A DNA stretch of 30,714 nt from positions 1-30,714 of the IMG/VR virus record IMGVR_UViG_3300032323_002994, one strand, 5' to 3'. Under the pieces are notes generated by a model, which was not told the DNA's origin, searched no databases, and saw only the letters and a list, made by a program, of their open reading frames with translations. This document shows positions 23,765 through 30,037 of this stretch, in pieces; position 1 is the first letter of the stretch; each line of letters opens with the position of its first letter. The position numbers and the translations under genes were made by a program. The DNA is from a virus.

Positions 23765-24451
23765 GTGAAAATAAAGTATAAACTCAAAGAAATACATCCT
23801 AGCATTTTCATGGTTTCTATGGATGATTCATACGATCTTAGTATGACCTTTTGTAGGATTCAAGAATTTTATGAATCTCCTTTCAAGGAAATAAAAGGGA
23901 AAAGATTTTCTATGATGCAATTTCAAAAGCTCTATTCAAAAAAATTAGGTAATGGTGTTTTTACATATCCTGAAGATTGGGCAGGTTTCAATATACCCTC
24001 CAATACAATCAAAAGGTTTCGCAGAATTATGTGGGAATCAAATGGTTATGATGATTGGAATGAATATGATGATATTTTCGATATTATTTTATCAGAAATA
24101 GAGAAAAAAATTAAAAAGAATCAAGATTACTATTTAATAGGAGTTAATGGATCTGACCAAGAAACCATTGATCATGAAGTTTCTCATGCCTTATATTATT
24201 TGTATCCCACATATAAAAAGGAGGCAGATAAAATTACAGATAGACTTTCAAAAAAAACAAAAGAAAAGATAGAAAACTGGTTGCTTAATATAGGATATAA
24301 TAAATCTTCTTTAAAGGATGAATTACAAGCATATATTTCATCTGATGAAAAATTTGGAAACTTTAATATTTCTTTAAATGAAGAAAAAAAGATAAAAAAT
24401 CTCTCTGCAGAATTGAAAAAATTAAAGGAAAACTGGATTAATAAAAATTAA
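23765..24451 (+). CDS. HExxH protein, putative metallopeptidase
   Basis: A 228-aa protein starting at GTG 23765 (next in-frame Met at residue 16). The motif H-E-V-S-H (137-141) lies in DQETIDHEVSHALYYLYPTYKKE, preceded by a strand (DYYLIGVNGSD) as in zinc peptidases. A later DELQAYISS (around residues 206-214) supplies a likely third zinc ligand, a pattern (D-E-x-Q-A-Y) seen in several small HExxH families. No signal peptide, so a cytoplasmic role is likely. Resemblance to the 126-aa HExxH protein at 17783 is limited to the motif and the following hP. Substrate unknown. Confidence 0.68.
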   Translation: MKIKYKLKEIHPSIFMVSMDDSYDLSMTFCRIQEFYESPFKEIKGKRFSMMQFQKLYSKKLGNGVFTYPEDWAGFNIPSNTIKRFRRIMWESNGYDDWNEYDDIFDIILSEIEKKIKKNQDYYLIGVNGSDQETIDHEVSHALYYLYPTYKKEADKITDRLSKKTKEKIENWLLNIGYNKSSLKDELQAYISSDEKFGNFNISLNEEKKIKNLSAELKKLKENWINKN

Positions 24452-24459
24452 GTATTATT

Positions 24460-24654
24460 GTGAATTCTTCTGAAAATGTCATAAAATGGTCTGGATTTTA
24501 CAAAAATGACGATGAAGCACAGGAAGTTTTAAACCAAAAAGCATTTATTATTTCCCAGAAAAAACTTATAGTAAGTTCAAAAAAGGAATTAACACAAAAA
24601 AAGGCTCAAAATTTATTATTATATAAATTTACAATTATAACTACTGAAAAGTAA
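24460..24654 (+). CDS. Small 64-aa protein, uncertain
   Basis: GTG-started ORF 8 nt after the preceding stop, on the same strand. The composition (Lys, Gln, Asn, Ser) is like its neighbours, and the strands SGFYKNDDEA...AFIISQKKLIV...KFTIITTEK look foldable. No family recognised. It could be a real small gene cotranscribed with the HExxH gene. Confidence 0.42.
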   Translation: MNSSENVIKWSGFYKNDDEAQEVLNQKAFIISQKKLIVSSKKELTQKKAQNLLLYKFTIITTEK

Positions 24655-24665
24655 AATAACTGGTG

Positions 24666-24671
24666 TAAATA
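24666..24671 (+). promoter_or_regulatory. TAAATA box before the 643-aa gene
   Basis: GTGTAAATATTAAT; TAAATA ends 6 nt before the ATG at 24678. Confidence 0.48.
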
Positions 24672-24677
24672 TTAATA

Positions 24678-26609
24678 ATGTATACCAAGTTTAATATTTA
24701 CACAGAAAATCATGATGATTGTCCTTACTGTGCGGAAATCCTAACAGAAGCAAAAGCTGATATCACACCCGAAGAAAGTGAAAAGGTTAATGAAATCATT
24801 AAAGCTACCCAGAGATTAAAGTTAAATCTTCTCTCTGTTGCCTCCGATCCAAAAACACTCAAATCTCTTTATGACAAGAGAACTGGAGACAGATATCTTA
24901 CTGGTATTCTTTATATCGCACCAGCCAAAGAAGGTGGCGTAAATGTTTGTGTAGGATCTACTGGTTGTTGCAGAATTGGTTGTTTGAATACAGCAGGTAA
25001 TGCTGCCTTTTTGGATAGTAAAATAAAGTCCAGAATAAGAAAGGCAAAAGAACTTCATCTTACTCCAGAATCCTTTTATCTAAAATTACAATCTGATATT
25101 ATCCTTCTTAAGGATCTTGCCAATCAACTTGGATTGAAATTAGCAATCAGACTCAATGGAACATCTGATGTGGATTTTGGTGAAAATTTAGAAGCTTTTA
25201 TTAATCAACACAGTGATATAAAATTCTATGACTATACAAAAATTGTTCCTAGATACAAGAAATATAAACAAAGTGGTTTAATTCATCAAACCTTCAGTCG
25301 TAGCGAATTAAATGATAAAGCAGCAGAACAAATTCTTAAAGATGGCGGAAATGTTGCATATGTTTTTTATCAAAAAAATAATATTTTACCCGCATATTAT
25401 AAAGGATACAAAGTAATAAACGGAGATGAAAGTGATTTAAGATTCTTAGATGATGTACATAAAGAACTAGACAAAGAAGGTAAACCGAAAGGTATCATTG
25501 TCGGACTTAATTCAAAAGGTGTATTGAAAGGTAGAGGATCGAGAGCAAGAGCAATCAGACGTAGTAAGATGTGGAATAAAAAGCAAAAGAACCCAAACTA
25601 CATCGATTCTCCAGAGTTTAAAAAGGATGCTGCTGATTATTTTGGTGTAGCATCATTAGATGAGCTTTTAAACGATCCTGACAAATTAAAAGAATATCAG
25701 AATTTTAGAAATCCTGATGGAAGATTGTTAGAACCAGATGGTGGTTTTGAAATTATTGTAGATGATCTTAAAAAGATCAAACCTTCAATTTTTGATGCCC
25801 CGGAAGGTGTAAAACCAGACGGAACTCCTATATTGGATACTTCTGTAGAAGCACAGGCTGGAGCCGAAAGTGTCGAGGATGTTAAAGAATCTAGATATGT
25901 GAATAGATTTGGAAACCTTATCAAAAGTGTTATGGAAGGTGCGTATGTTCATACCAAACCATCCATAGATCCAAATTTAGATCAAGAAGGAGCTTCTAAA
26001 AGATTAGCAGAACATGTCGGATCACTCAAACAAAATCCAAGTGATTATCAAGCTCTCAAAGATGCTTTCAATATAATTCAAACTTTTAGTGGAGATGATT
26101 TTGTTATAAATAACAAAACAGTATCAAAAGTAGATGTTTTAAAATATCTTTTAAATATTACAAAAACAGACGAACACGATTACACAAAATTAAAAACCCA
26201 CACTATTGATGAATTCAAAGATGAAGGTGGATTAGAATCCTTTTATCATCTTTATAAAAACATGATTTCCGCTATCGGTGAGCTTTCCAAACCTCGCAGT
26301 AGAAGAGAAGATGCTGCTGGAAATTTTCCCATATATTACATAGGTACTGATGGAGAACCTTATGTATCCAAGATTTATGTTCCAGAAAATGGTATTGTTA
26401 GCAAGCCGATTTTTTGGAAAGGAAATAGAATGGCAGGAAAATTAAAACCCGGTCCAATAGGATTTGGACATGAACCAAAAGAATTATTAGGAAAAACCTT
26501 ACAGGAAATTAGAGATGCGGTTGAACATGATAAAGCAAAAGCTGCTTTTCAAAAAAAATACCCACCCAATGATCCTAAATTTGCAGCATTCTATAAAAAA
26601 TTAAGATAA
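24678..26609 (+). CDS. 643-aa phage protein with cysteine cluster and CPYC leader
   Basis: Belongs, by pattern, to a widespread but uncharacterised phage family. Residues 65-230 carry the hallmarks: GVNVCVGSTGCCRIGCLNTAG (Cys 91, 97, 98, 102), a basic RIRKAKELH helix, RLNGTSDVDFG (158-168), KFYDYTK (182-188) and HQTFSRSE (203-210). The clustered cysteines suggest a metal or iron-sulfur site; the layout loosely recalls mycobacteriophage Gp88, but I cannot prove kinship. The N-terminal 28 residues hold CPYC (15-18), a thioredoxin-type motif, then L-T-E/A (22-25). The last 230 residues are a second part, with a PRSRREDAAGNFPIYYIG segment and a basic end. Function unknown. Confidence 0.72.
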   Translation: MYTKFNIYTENHDDCPYCAEILTEAKADITPEESEKVNEIIKATQRLKLNLLSVASDPKTLKSLYDKRTGDRYLTGILYIAPAKEGGVNVCVGSTGCCRIGCLNTAGNAAFLDSKIKSRIRKAKELHLTPESFYLKLQSDIILLKDLANQLGLKLAIRLNGTSDVDFGENLEAFINQHSDIKFYDYTKIVPRYKKYKQSGLIHQTFSRSELNDKAAEQILKDGGNVAYVFYQKNNILPAYYKGYKVINGDESDLRFLDDVHKELDKEGKPKGIIVGLNSKGVLKGRGSRARAIRRSKMWNKKQKNPNYIDSPEFKKDAADYFGVASLDELLNDPDKLKEYQNFRNPDGRLLEPDGGFEIIVDDLKKIKPSIFDAPEGVKPDGTPILDTSVEAQAGAESVEDVKESRYVNRFGNLIKSVMEGAYVHTKPSIDPNLDQEGASKRLAEHVGSLKQNPSDYQALKDAFNIIQTFSGDDFVINNKTVSKVDVLKYLLNITKTDEHDYTKLKTHTIDEFKDEGGLESFYHLYKNMISAIGELSKPRSRREDAAGNFPIYYIGTDGEPYVSKIYVPENGIVSKPIFWKGNRMAGKLKPGPIGFGHEPKELLGKTLQEIRDAVEHDKAKAAFQKKYPPNDPKFAAFYKKLR

Positions 26610-26619
26610 GTAATATATT

Positions 26620-27033
26620 ATGGCATCAAAAGATCATTTCTTATTAGAACAAGCTTACTCTAAAGTATTATACAAAGAGGAAGAATCGACACAACCCGAA
26701 ACAGAAGAAACTCCTGAAACGGAAACACCTGAAGATGATTCAGATGTCAGCTATAATACAGAACTCGGCGGTCACTCAAAGAGCCCAACAGGAAATCAAC
26801 CCGCTTCCGAAATTAAGAGTGCAATTAAAGAACTCTTAAGATATAAGAGACCTTCCCATGATATTTCTGATGAAGTTATCGATTCTATGTCAGAAGAAGA
26901 ACTCGAAGAAATTCAAGATTTCTTGGATCAGAAACTTGATAGTGCAAAGATCAAAGAAGTTGCACACGGATCTTCTCCCATAGCAAAAGCTGCTACATAC
27001 GCCAATACAGGGCACTACATGAGTGGTTTATAA
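26620..27033 (+). CDS. Acidic 137-aa protein with a shared LLEQAY N-terminus
   Basis: Unrecognised. The first 14 residues, M-A-S-K-D-H-F-L-L-E-Q-A-Y-S, match those of the 110-aa protein at 19994 (K-D-x-x-L-L-E-Q-A-Y) and resemble the 356-aa protein. They are followed by a Glu/Thr/Pro-rich disordered segment (20-45). The centre is helical (IKSAIKELLRYKRP, then SEEELEEIQDFLDQKL), and the end is GHYMSGL. It follows the 643-aa gene by 10 nt. Its last six bases overlap the end of the convergent dCMP deaminase gene. Confidence 0.72.
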   Translation: MASKDHFLLEQAYSKVLYKEEESTQPETEETPETETPEDDSDVSYNTELGGHSKSPTGNQPASEIKSAIKELLRYKRPSHDISDEVIDSMSEEELEEIQDFLDQKLDSAKIKEVAHGSSPIAKAATYANTGHYMSGL

Positions 27034-27438
27034 TTTCTCACAAGAGATATTATAAAATTTAAAAATTTCTAAAGCAGAAGTATCTCTTTTATAGAGTTCC
27101 TTGTATATTACTCTTTTAATACCATGTCCTGCTATTAGTGTTGCACAGGCACTACATGGAAGTAATGTACAGGCTAATAATTCGCCGTCACCTCTTGTTA
27201 CTTGAAACAAAGAATTTGGTTCTGCATGAATCATATATTTCCTTCTTTCATCTCTATCGTCCCAAAATTCTGGAGTAACATCTTTTCCTGCTACAAGTCC
27301 GTTATATCCTAAACCAACCACTTTATGGTTGTGATCCAAAACACAAGAACCTACCTTCATATAAGGATCTTCTGAACGGGTGGCAGCAACTTCTGCCAAA
27401 GACATTGCATATTCTTCCCAAGAAGGTCTTTTATTCAT
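27028..27438 (-). CDS. Deoxycytidylate (dCMP) deaminase family protein
   Basis: A 136-aa zinc enzyme converting dCMP to dUMP, feeding dTTP synthesis. The zinc site is complete: H-A-E (71-73) and P-C-S-A-C (94-98). DPYMKVGSCVLD (24-35) and GLGYNG (42-47) are the usual strands before it. It is shorter than T4 Cd (193 aa), closer to bacterial ComEB-type deaminases. It overlaps the HNH gene by 8 bases at its start and the plus-strand 137-aa gene by 6 bases at its end. A free cytidine-type deaminase is a less likely alternative. Confidence 0.85.
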   Translation of the reverse strand: MNKRPSWEEYAMSLAEVAATRSEDPYMKVGSCVLDHNHKVVGLGYNGLVAGKDVTPEFWDDRDERRKYMIHAEPNSLFQVTRGDGELLACTLLPCSACATLIAGHGIKRVIYKELYKRDTSALEIFKFYNISCEKL

Positions 27439-28021
27439 AACAATTCAAAAAGATGTTCCATTCTTTGATTTTGTGTTTGTTCTTTATATAAAAGGTTGTA
27501 GGAAGAGATCTAGGCTCTTTAGGAGAACGCAGAAGCTTTAATCCAGCTTCGTGTGGTGTTCTATCTGCTTTTTCTGCATTAACGTCCTTATGAGACAATA
27601 CACAATTTGTCCAAGTAGATGATCCTCCACGAGACCTTGGAATTACATGATCAATATTACCTTCGTTTGGAGTAAGTTTTTTTCCAGTATATTGGCATAT
27701 ACCGCCATCACGAATCCAAATTGCATTTGAGGAAAACTTAGGTCTTTTTTGTGGAACTTTATTAAATCTAGCAAGTACTATGACTTTGGGAATTTTAATA
27801 TTCCCTCTGACGGTTTTAATATAATCCGAAGTACTATCAAAAGGAAGTTGTATCCATTGATCCCAAGTATACGGAACCATACTATCTTCCCCTTGAATAT
27901 CTAAACCAGTAGCACTTCCTGAATACATCATAGCCAATGCTTCTGATGGAGTTTTTACATGAATTGCTTGCCAACATTTATTTAAAATCAAAACAGTTTG
28001 TTTCTGTAGAATATCAATCAT
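27431..28021 (-). CDS. HNH endonuclease family protein
   Basis: A 196-aa protein with an N-terminal domain typical of bacterial and phage HNH proteins (VLILNKCWQAIHVKTPSEALAMMYSG, residues 10-35). The HNH core is CQYTGKK (109-115), NIDHVIPRSRGGSSTWTNCVLSH (122-144) and then NAEKADRTPHEAGL. The D-H pair, the N of TNC and the His are in place, so nuclease activity is likely. The zinc ligands appear incomplete (C109 and C140 are visible). It may be a homing endonuclease or a DNA-processing enzyme; it stops 8 bases inside the deaminase gene and starts 3 nt after the upstream gene. Confidence 0.83.
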   Translation of the reverse strand: MIDILQKQTVLILNKCWQAIHVKTPSEALAMMYSGSATGLDIQGEDSMVPYTWDQWIQLPFDSTSDYIKTVRGNIKIPKVIVLARFNKVPQKRPKFSSNAIWIRDGGICQYTGKKLTPNEGNIDHVIPRSRGGSSTWTNCVLSHKDVNAEKADRTPHEAGLKLLRSPKEPRSLPTTFYIKNKHKIKEWNIFLNCYE

Positions 28022-28024
28022 AAA

Positions 28025-28372
28025 TTATATACCTAGAAGTTTCTTATAGACTTCTCTGTTGTTGTGAAGAAAATCACACTCTCCCCATGCACGAGAATCC
28101 ATAGCATCATCATATTGAACATCAAGCTGTTCTAGATTCTTTTGTATTTCTTTTCTACAATCACCTGAAAGTTTAGTAGATAAGAAGTTTAAAAGCTGAT
28201 CAACATCATCATCCGATAAATGAAGAGTGACACGTGCTCCATCATATTTTGATCCATAATCAAAAGACATCTTAAGATCAACATCTGGTCCACATGGACT
28301 AAGAGGTTTTCCTGTGAAATCAGAATAATACGCTGCTTCTTCTCTTTCTGCTGGTTTGAATACTTTTTTCAT
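28025..28372 (-). CDS. Unknown 115-aa acidic protein
   Basis: Unrecognised. The start KKVFKPAEREEAAYYSDFTGKPL and a strand pair GARVTLHLSDDDVDQLLNFL suggest a compact alpha/beta domain. The end is helical with DFLHNNREVYKKLLG. It is the first gene of a minus-strand block with HNH and dCMP deaminase, 3 nt upstream of the HNH gene. A near-consensus sigma70 promoter lies 12 nt before its ATG, so it is probably an early gene. Confidence 0.7.
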   Translation of the reverse strand: MKKVFKPAEREEAAYYSDFTGKPLSPCGPDVDLKMSFDYGSKYDGARVTLHLSDDDVDQLLNFLSTKLSGDCRKEIQKNLEQLDVQYDDAMDSRAWGECDFLHNNREVYKKLLGI

Positions 28373-28384
28373 AAGATACTTTAA

Positions 28385-28413
28385 ATTATATTATACTTTT
28401 TTACAAAAGTCAA
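28385..28413 (-). promoter_or_regulatory. Strong sigma70-type promoter
   Basis: On the minus strand TTGACT, 17-bp spacer, TATAAT; the -10 ends 12 nt before the ATG at 28372. It drives the 115-aa, HNH and dCMP deaminase genes. The leader would be only about five bases. Confidence 0.72.
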
Positions 28414-28439
28414 TGGCCTAACTATATCTAGTAAAAAAA

Positions 28440-28513
28440 TGGTAGGAGATGACGGTAACGCCCCGCCGAATTCTGCGTGTAAAGCAGATGTTTTACTTTT
28501 AAACTAATCTCCC
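28440..28513 (-). tRNA. tRNA-Val (UAC) with altered elbow
   Basis: Cloverleaf of 74 nt including CCA. Acceptor GGGAGAT/ATCTCCT, D-stem GTTT/AAAC, anticodon stem TCTGC/GCAGA with loop TTTACAC (anticodon TAC), T-stem GGCGG/CCGTC. The T-loop is GGCGTTA rather than TTCxAxx, so the usual T54, T55 and A58 are G, G and T. The D-loop AAAAGTA has A at position 18 instead of G. The variable/T-stem bases resemble E. coli tRNA-Val, so this is a real but modified gene rather than chance. It sits alone between the early promoter and the 70-aa gene. Confidence 0.85.
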
Positions 28514-28573
28514 AAAATTTTATATATTAATATATTAATTTAAAAACCTGCTATTGTCAAATTTATTTATAGT

Positions 28574-28786
28574 TTATATCGAACCACTGTCAACTTTTTT
28601 TATATCAAAAGTTGCGTTTGAATAGATTTTAATCTGATCGGTTCTGAAATGTTTTATTATACCACCCTCTTCTAAAACAACTGTAAAAATATCATTTTCA
28701 AATGTTCCAGAATTAACAACATAAATCGCATATCCATTACCTAATGGAGTTACTACTGGCATAGGATTTTTGAATTCGTGTATCAT
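28574..28786 (-). CDS. Unknown 70-aa protein
   Basis: Unrecognised small protein, mainly beta: PVVTPLGNGYAIYVVNSGTFENDIFTVVL followed by GGIIKHFRTDQIKI, resembling a small barrel. It starts 1 nt after the stop of the HAD phosphatase gene, so it is cotranslated with it. It ends 60 nt before the tRNA-Val gene. Confidence 0.7.
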   Translation of the reverse strand: MIHEFKNPMPVVTPLGNGYAIYVVNSGTFENDIFTVVLEEGGIIKHFRTDQIKIYSNATFDIKKVDSGSI

Positions 28787-28787
28787 T

Positions 28788-29345
28788 TTACAAGTCTTTT
28801 ATTTTCTTTAGTTGTTCCGTAAGGCTATCTACAAGATCATGAAATTGCCCCTGATCTGCTTCAAACTTAATTCCAATACCACCAGCAGCATTCCATGCGT
28901 TAATGTTATCTTCTAGATCATCAATTAAAATGTTGGGCTTTCCATCTGTTGTTGCAAATTTGGATTTATCAAAAGTATAATGAGCAGTAATAGGTCTATC
29001 CTCTTTGTCTATGTTTTTAAGAATCCATTGATTTTTTCCATATATGGATTGTTTTGTATAATTCTTCAAAGGCATGGAACAAATTCTATAGCTGCCAAAT
29101 AATCCAATAATAAATTTAATCAATTTCTCTCCTTCTGGATATTTTGGAAGTTTTGAAAAATATTCTGCTACATTTGTGTTTGCAAAATATTCATTAAATT
29201 CTCTATTGGTTACTTGGAAAAAACTCTGCTTCATAAGAGCCATTGTTATTGGGGATTTAAAATCACACAACACGCCATCCATATCCAAGTAAACTTTTGG
29301 TTTATATGTGTTTTTTATTTCTTCGTGAAATTTCTTAAAATTCAT
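28788..29345 (-). CDS. HAD-family 5'(3')-deoxyribonucleotidase-like phosphatase
   Basis: A 185-aa HAD phosphatase. Motif I is YLDMDGVLCDF (19-29) with nucleophile D21 and general acid D23. Motif II is weak: SMPLKN near residue 94 (Ser). A lysine for motif III may be in FDKSKF. Motif IV is ILIDDLEDNINAWNAAGG near residue 140, with two acidic residues. The arrangement matches the short NT5C type found in phages and bacteria, which dephosphorylates deoxynucleoside monophosphates. Together with nrdAB and dCMP deaminase it fits nucleotide pool management. Both a TAAATA box and a sigma70-type promoter precede it. Confidence 0.8.
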   Translation of the reverse strand: MNFKKFHEEIKNTYKPKVYLDMDGVLCDFKSPITMALMKQSFFQVTNREFNEYFANTNVAEYFSKLPKYPEGEKLIKFIIGLFGSYRICSMPLKNYTKQSIYGKNQWILKNIDKEDRPITAHYTFDKSKFATTDGKPNILIDDLEDNINAWNAAGGIGIKFEADQGQFHDLVDSLTEQLKKIKDL

Positions 29346-29355
29346 TTGTACTATA

Positions 29356-29361
29356 TATTTA
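29356..29361 (-). promoter_or_regulatory. TAAATA box before the HAD phosphatase gene
   Basis: CGGTAAATATATAG on the minus strand; TAAATA ends 10 nt before the ATG at 29345, downstream of a sigma70-type promoter. Confidence 0.45.
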
Positions 29362-29367
29362 CCGAAT

Positions 29368-29395
29368 ATTATAGCACACCTTTCCGATATGTAAA
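29368..29395 (-). promoter_or_regulatory. Sigma70-type extended -10 promoter
   Basis: On the minus strand TTTACA, 16-bp spacer, TATAAT preceded by TGC. It begins one base past the 3' end of tRNA-Gln, so it separates the tRNA block from the HAD gene and may give early expression next to the late-type box. Confidence 0.62.
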
Positions 29396-29396
29396 G

Positions 29397-29470
29397 TGGC
29401 TACCCCTCGTGGACTCGAACCACGACAAAGAGAGTCAAAGTCTCTTGTGCTACCATTACACCAAAGGGTA
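29397..29470 (-). tRNA. tRNA-Gln (UUG)
   Basis: Canonical 74-nt cloverleaf with encoded CCA. Acceptor TACCCTT/AGGGGTA, D-stem GTGT/GCAC with loop AATGGTA (G18 G19), anticodon stem AGAGA/TCTCT with loop CTTTGAC (TTG), T-stem CGTGG/CCACG with loop TTCGAGT. Discriminator G. Confidence 0.95.
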
Positions 29471-29530
29471 TTATTTTTTGTAAAGGTATTTTACAAAAGA
29501 ATATTTACTTTGTCAAATGACAAAAAAAAA

Positions 29531-29585
29531 TAGTGCTTGTAATTGGATTTGAATCCAATATTGTAAGTTCAATTCCACCAAAAGC
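29531..29585 (-). other. tRNA-like remnant lacking an anticodon arm
   Basis: Between tRNA-Asn and tRNA-Gln. An acceptor-like pair GCTTTTG/TACAAGC (one mismatch) encloses a T-arm-like hairpin ATTGG...CCAAT with loop ATTCAAAT, then discriminator A and CTA where CCA would be. At about 52 nt it is too short to hold an anticodon arm. It is likely a decayed or deleted tRNA gene, but chance similarity is possible. Confidence 0.35.
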
Positions 29586-29658
29586 TCCACTGGCTAGACT
29601 CGAACTAGCATGATGAACAAATTAACAGTTTGCTGGCTTACCATTAGCCCACAGTGGA
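29585..29658 (-). tRNA. tRNA-Asn (GUU)
   Basis: Cloverleaf: acceptor TCCACTG/CAGTGGA, D-stem GGCT/AGCC with loop AATGGTA, anticodon stem GCAAA/TTTGT with loop CTGTTAA (GTT), T-stem GCTAG/CTAGC with loop TTCGAGT. Discriminator G. CCA is not encoded (CTT follows), unlike the other five. The variable loop TCATCAT has 7 nt, longer than usual. Confidence 0.93.
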
Positions 29659-29666
29659 ATTTAAAT

Positions 29667-29741
29667 TGGTCGAGCACCCCGGTTACGCTCCGGGTATATC
29701 TTCGTCCCAAACGAAGCGGATTACTATCTTCCTCGTGCTCG
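29667..29741 (-). tRNA. tRNA-Pro (UGG) with altered elbow
   Basis: 75 nt with encoded CCA. Acceptor CGAGCAC/GTGCTCG with discriminator A, anticodon stem CTTCG/CGAAG with loop TTTGGGA (TGG, G37 as expected for Pro), T-stem CCCGG/CCGGG. The T-loop is AGCGTAA, lacking T54, T55 and A58, and sharing G-C-G-T-x-A with tRNA-Val. The D-loop GATAGTA has A18. Position 8 is G instead of T and position 14 is G instead of A. The perfect stems argue it is functional. Confidence 0.85.
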
Positions 29742-29746
29742 ATTGT

Positions 29747-29929
29747 TTATTTATTTATTTTGTAACCATAATTTATCAACACTTCTTTACAAAAGCAAAC
29801 AAATTCTTCAGGTGTCATTGTATTTTTTGCTTCATTTGCTGTTTTTGTAGTTAATCCTATATTTTCTAAACTTTTATCACCATTTAGTCTAATAAGTTTT
29901 ACAGACTCGCAACTAGCCGCTCGGTTAAT
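29747..29929 (-). pseudogene. Coding-like fragment without a standard start
   Basis: The 200 bases between tRNA-Pro and tRNA-Ser contain an open frame of 60 codons that looks coding: it begins INRAASCESVKLIRLNG and ends TPEEFVCFCKEVLINYGYK before TAA. No ATG, GTG or TTG occurs before the frame runs into tRNA-Ser; only ATT at 29929 (or an internal ATG giving 23 aa) is available. The first third also resembles the 5' half of a tRNA-Tyr: CCGAGCGGCTA like a class II D-arm and CTGTAAA as an anticodon loop. Either a gene truncated by a tRNA insertion, an ATT-started gene, or a fused fragment. Confidence 0.35.
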
Positions 29930-29939
29930 GGCTCTTAAA

Positions 29940-30031
29940 TGGAAGCAGGTGTGGGATTTGAACCCACGGAACCGATAAAGGTTCTCCGCATTTCAAGTGC
30001 GGTGCAATAAACCAGACTCTACCAACCTGCC
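29940..30031 (-). tRNA. tRNA-Ser (UGA)
   Basis: Class II, 92 nt with CCA. Acceptor GGCAGGT/ACCTGCT, anticodon stem CCGCA/TGCGG with loop CTTGAAA (TGA), variable arm GAACC/GGTTC, T-stem GTGGG/CCCAC with canonical loop TTCAAAT; the D-loop contains GG. Discriminator is T, unusual for Ser. Confidence 0.92.
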
Positions 30032-30037
30032 ATGTTT

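Noticed and set aside
28440-28513. tRNA-Tyr(GUA) on the plus strand
   Set aside because: The plus-strand reading has a GTA in a 7-nt loop but no proper D-arm or T-arm and a mismatched acceptor; the minus-strand tRNA-Val has all stems and an encoded CCA.
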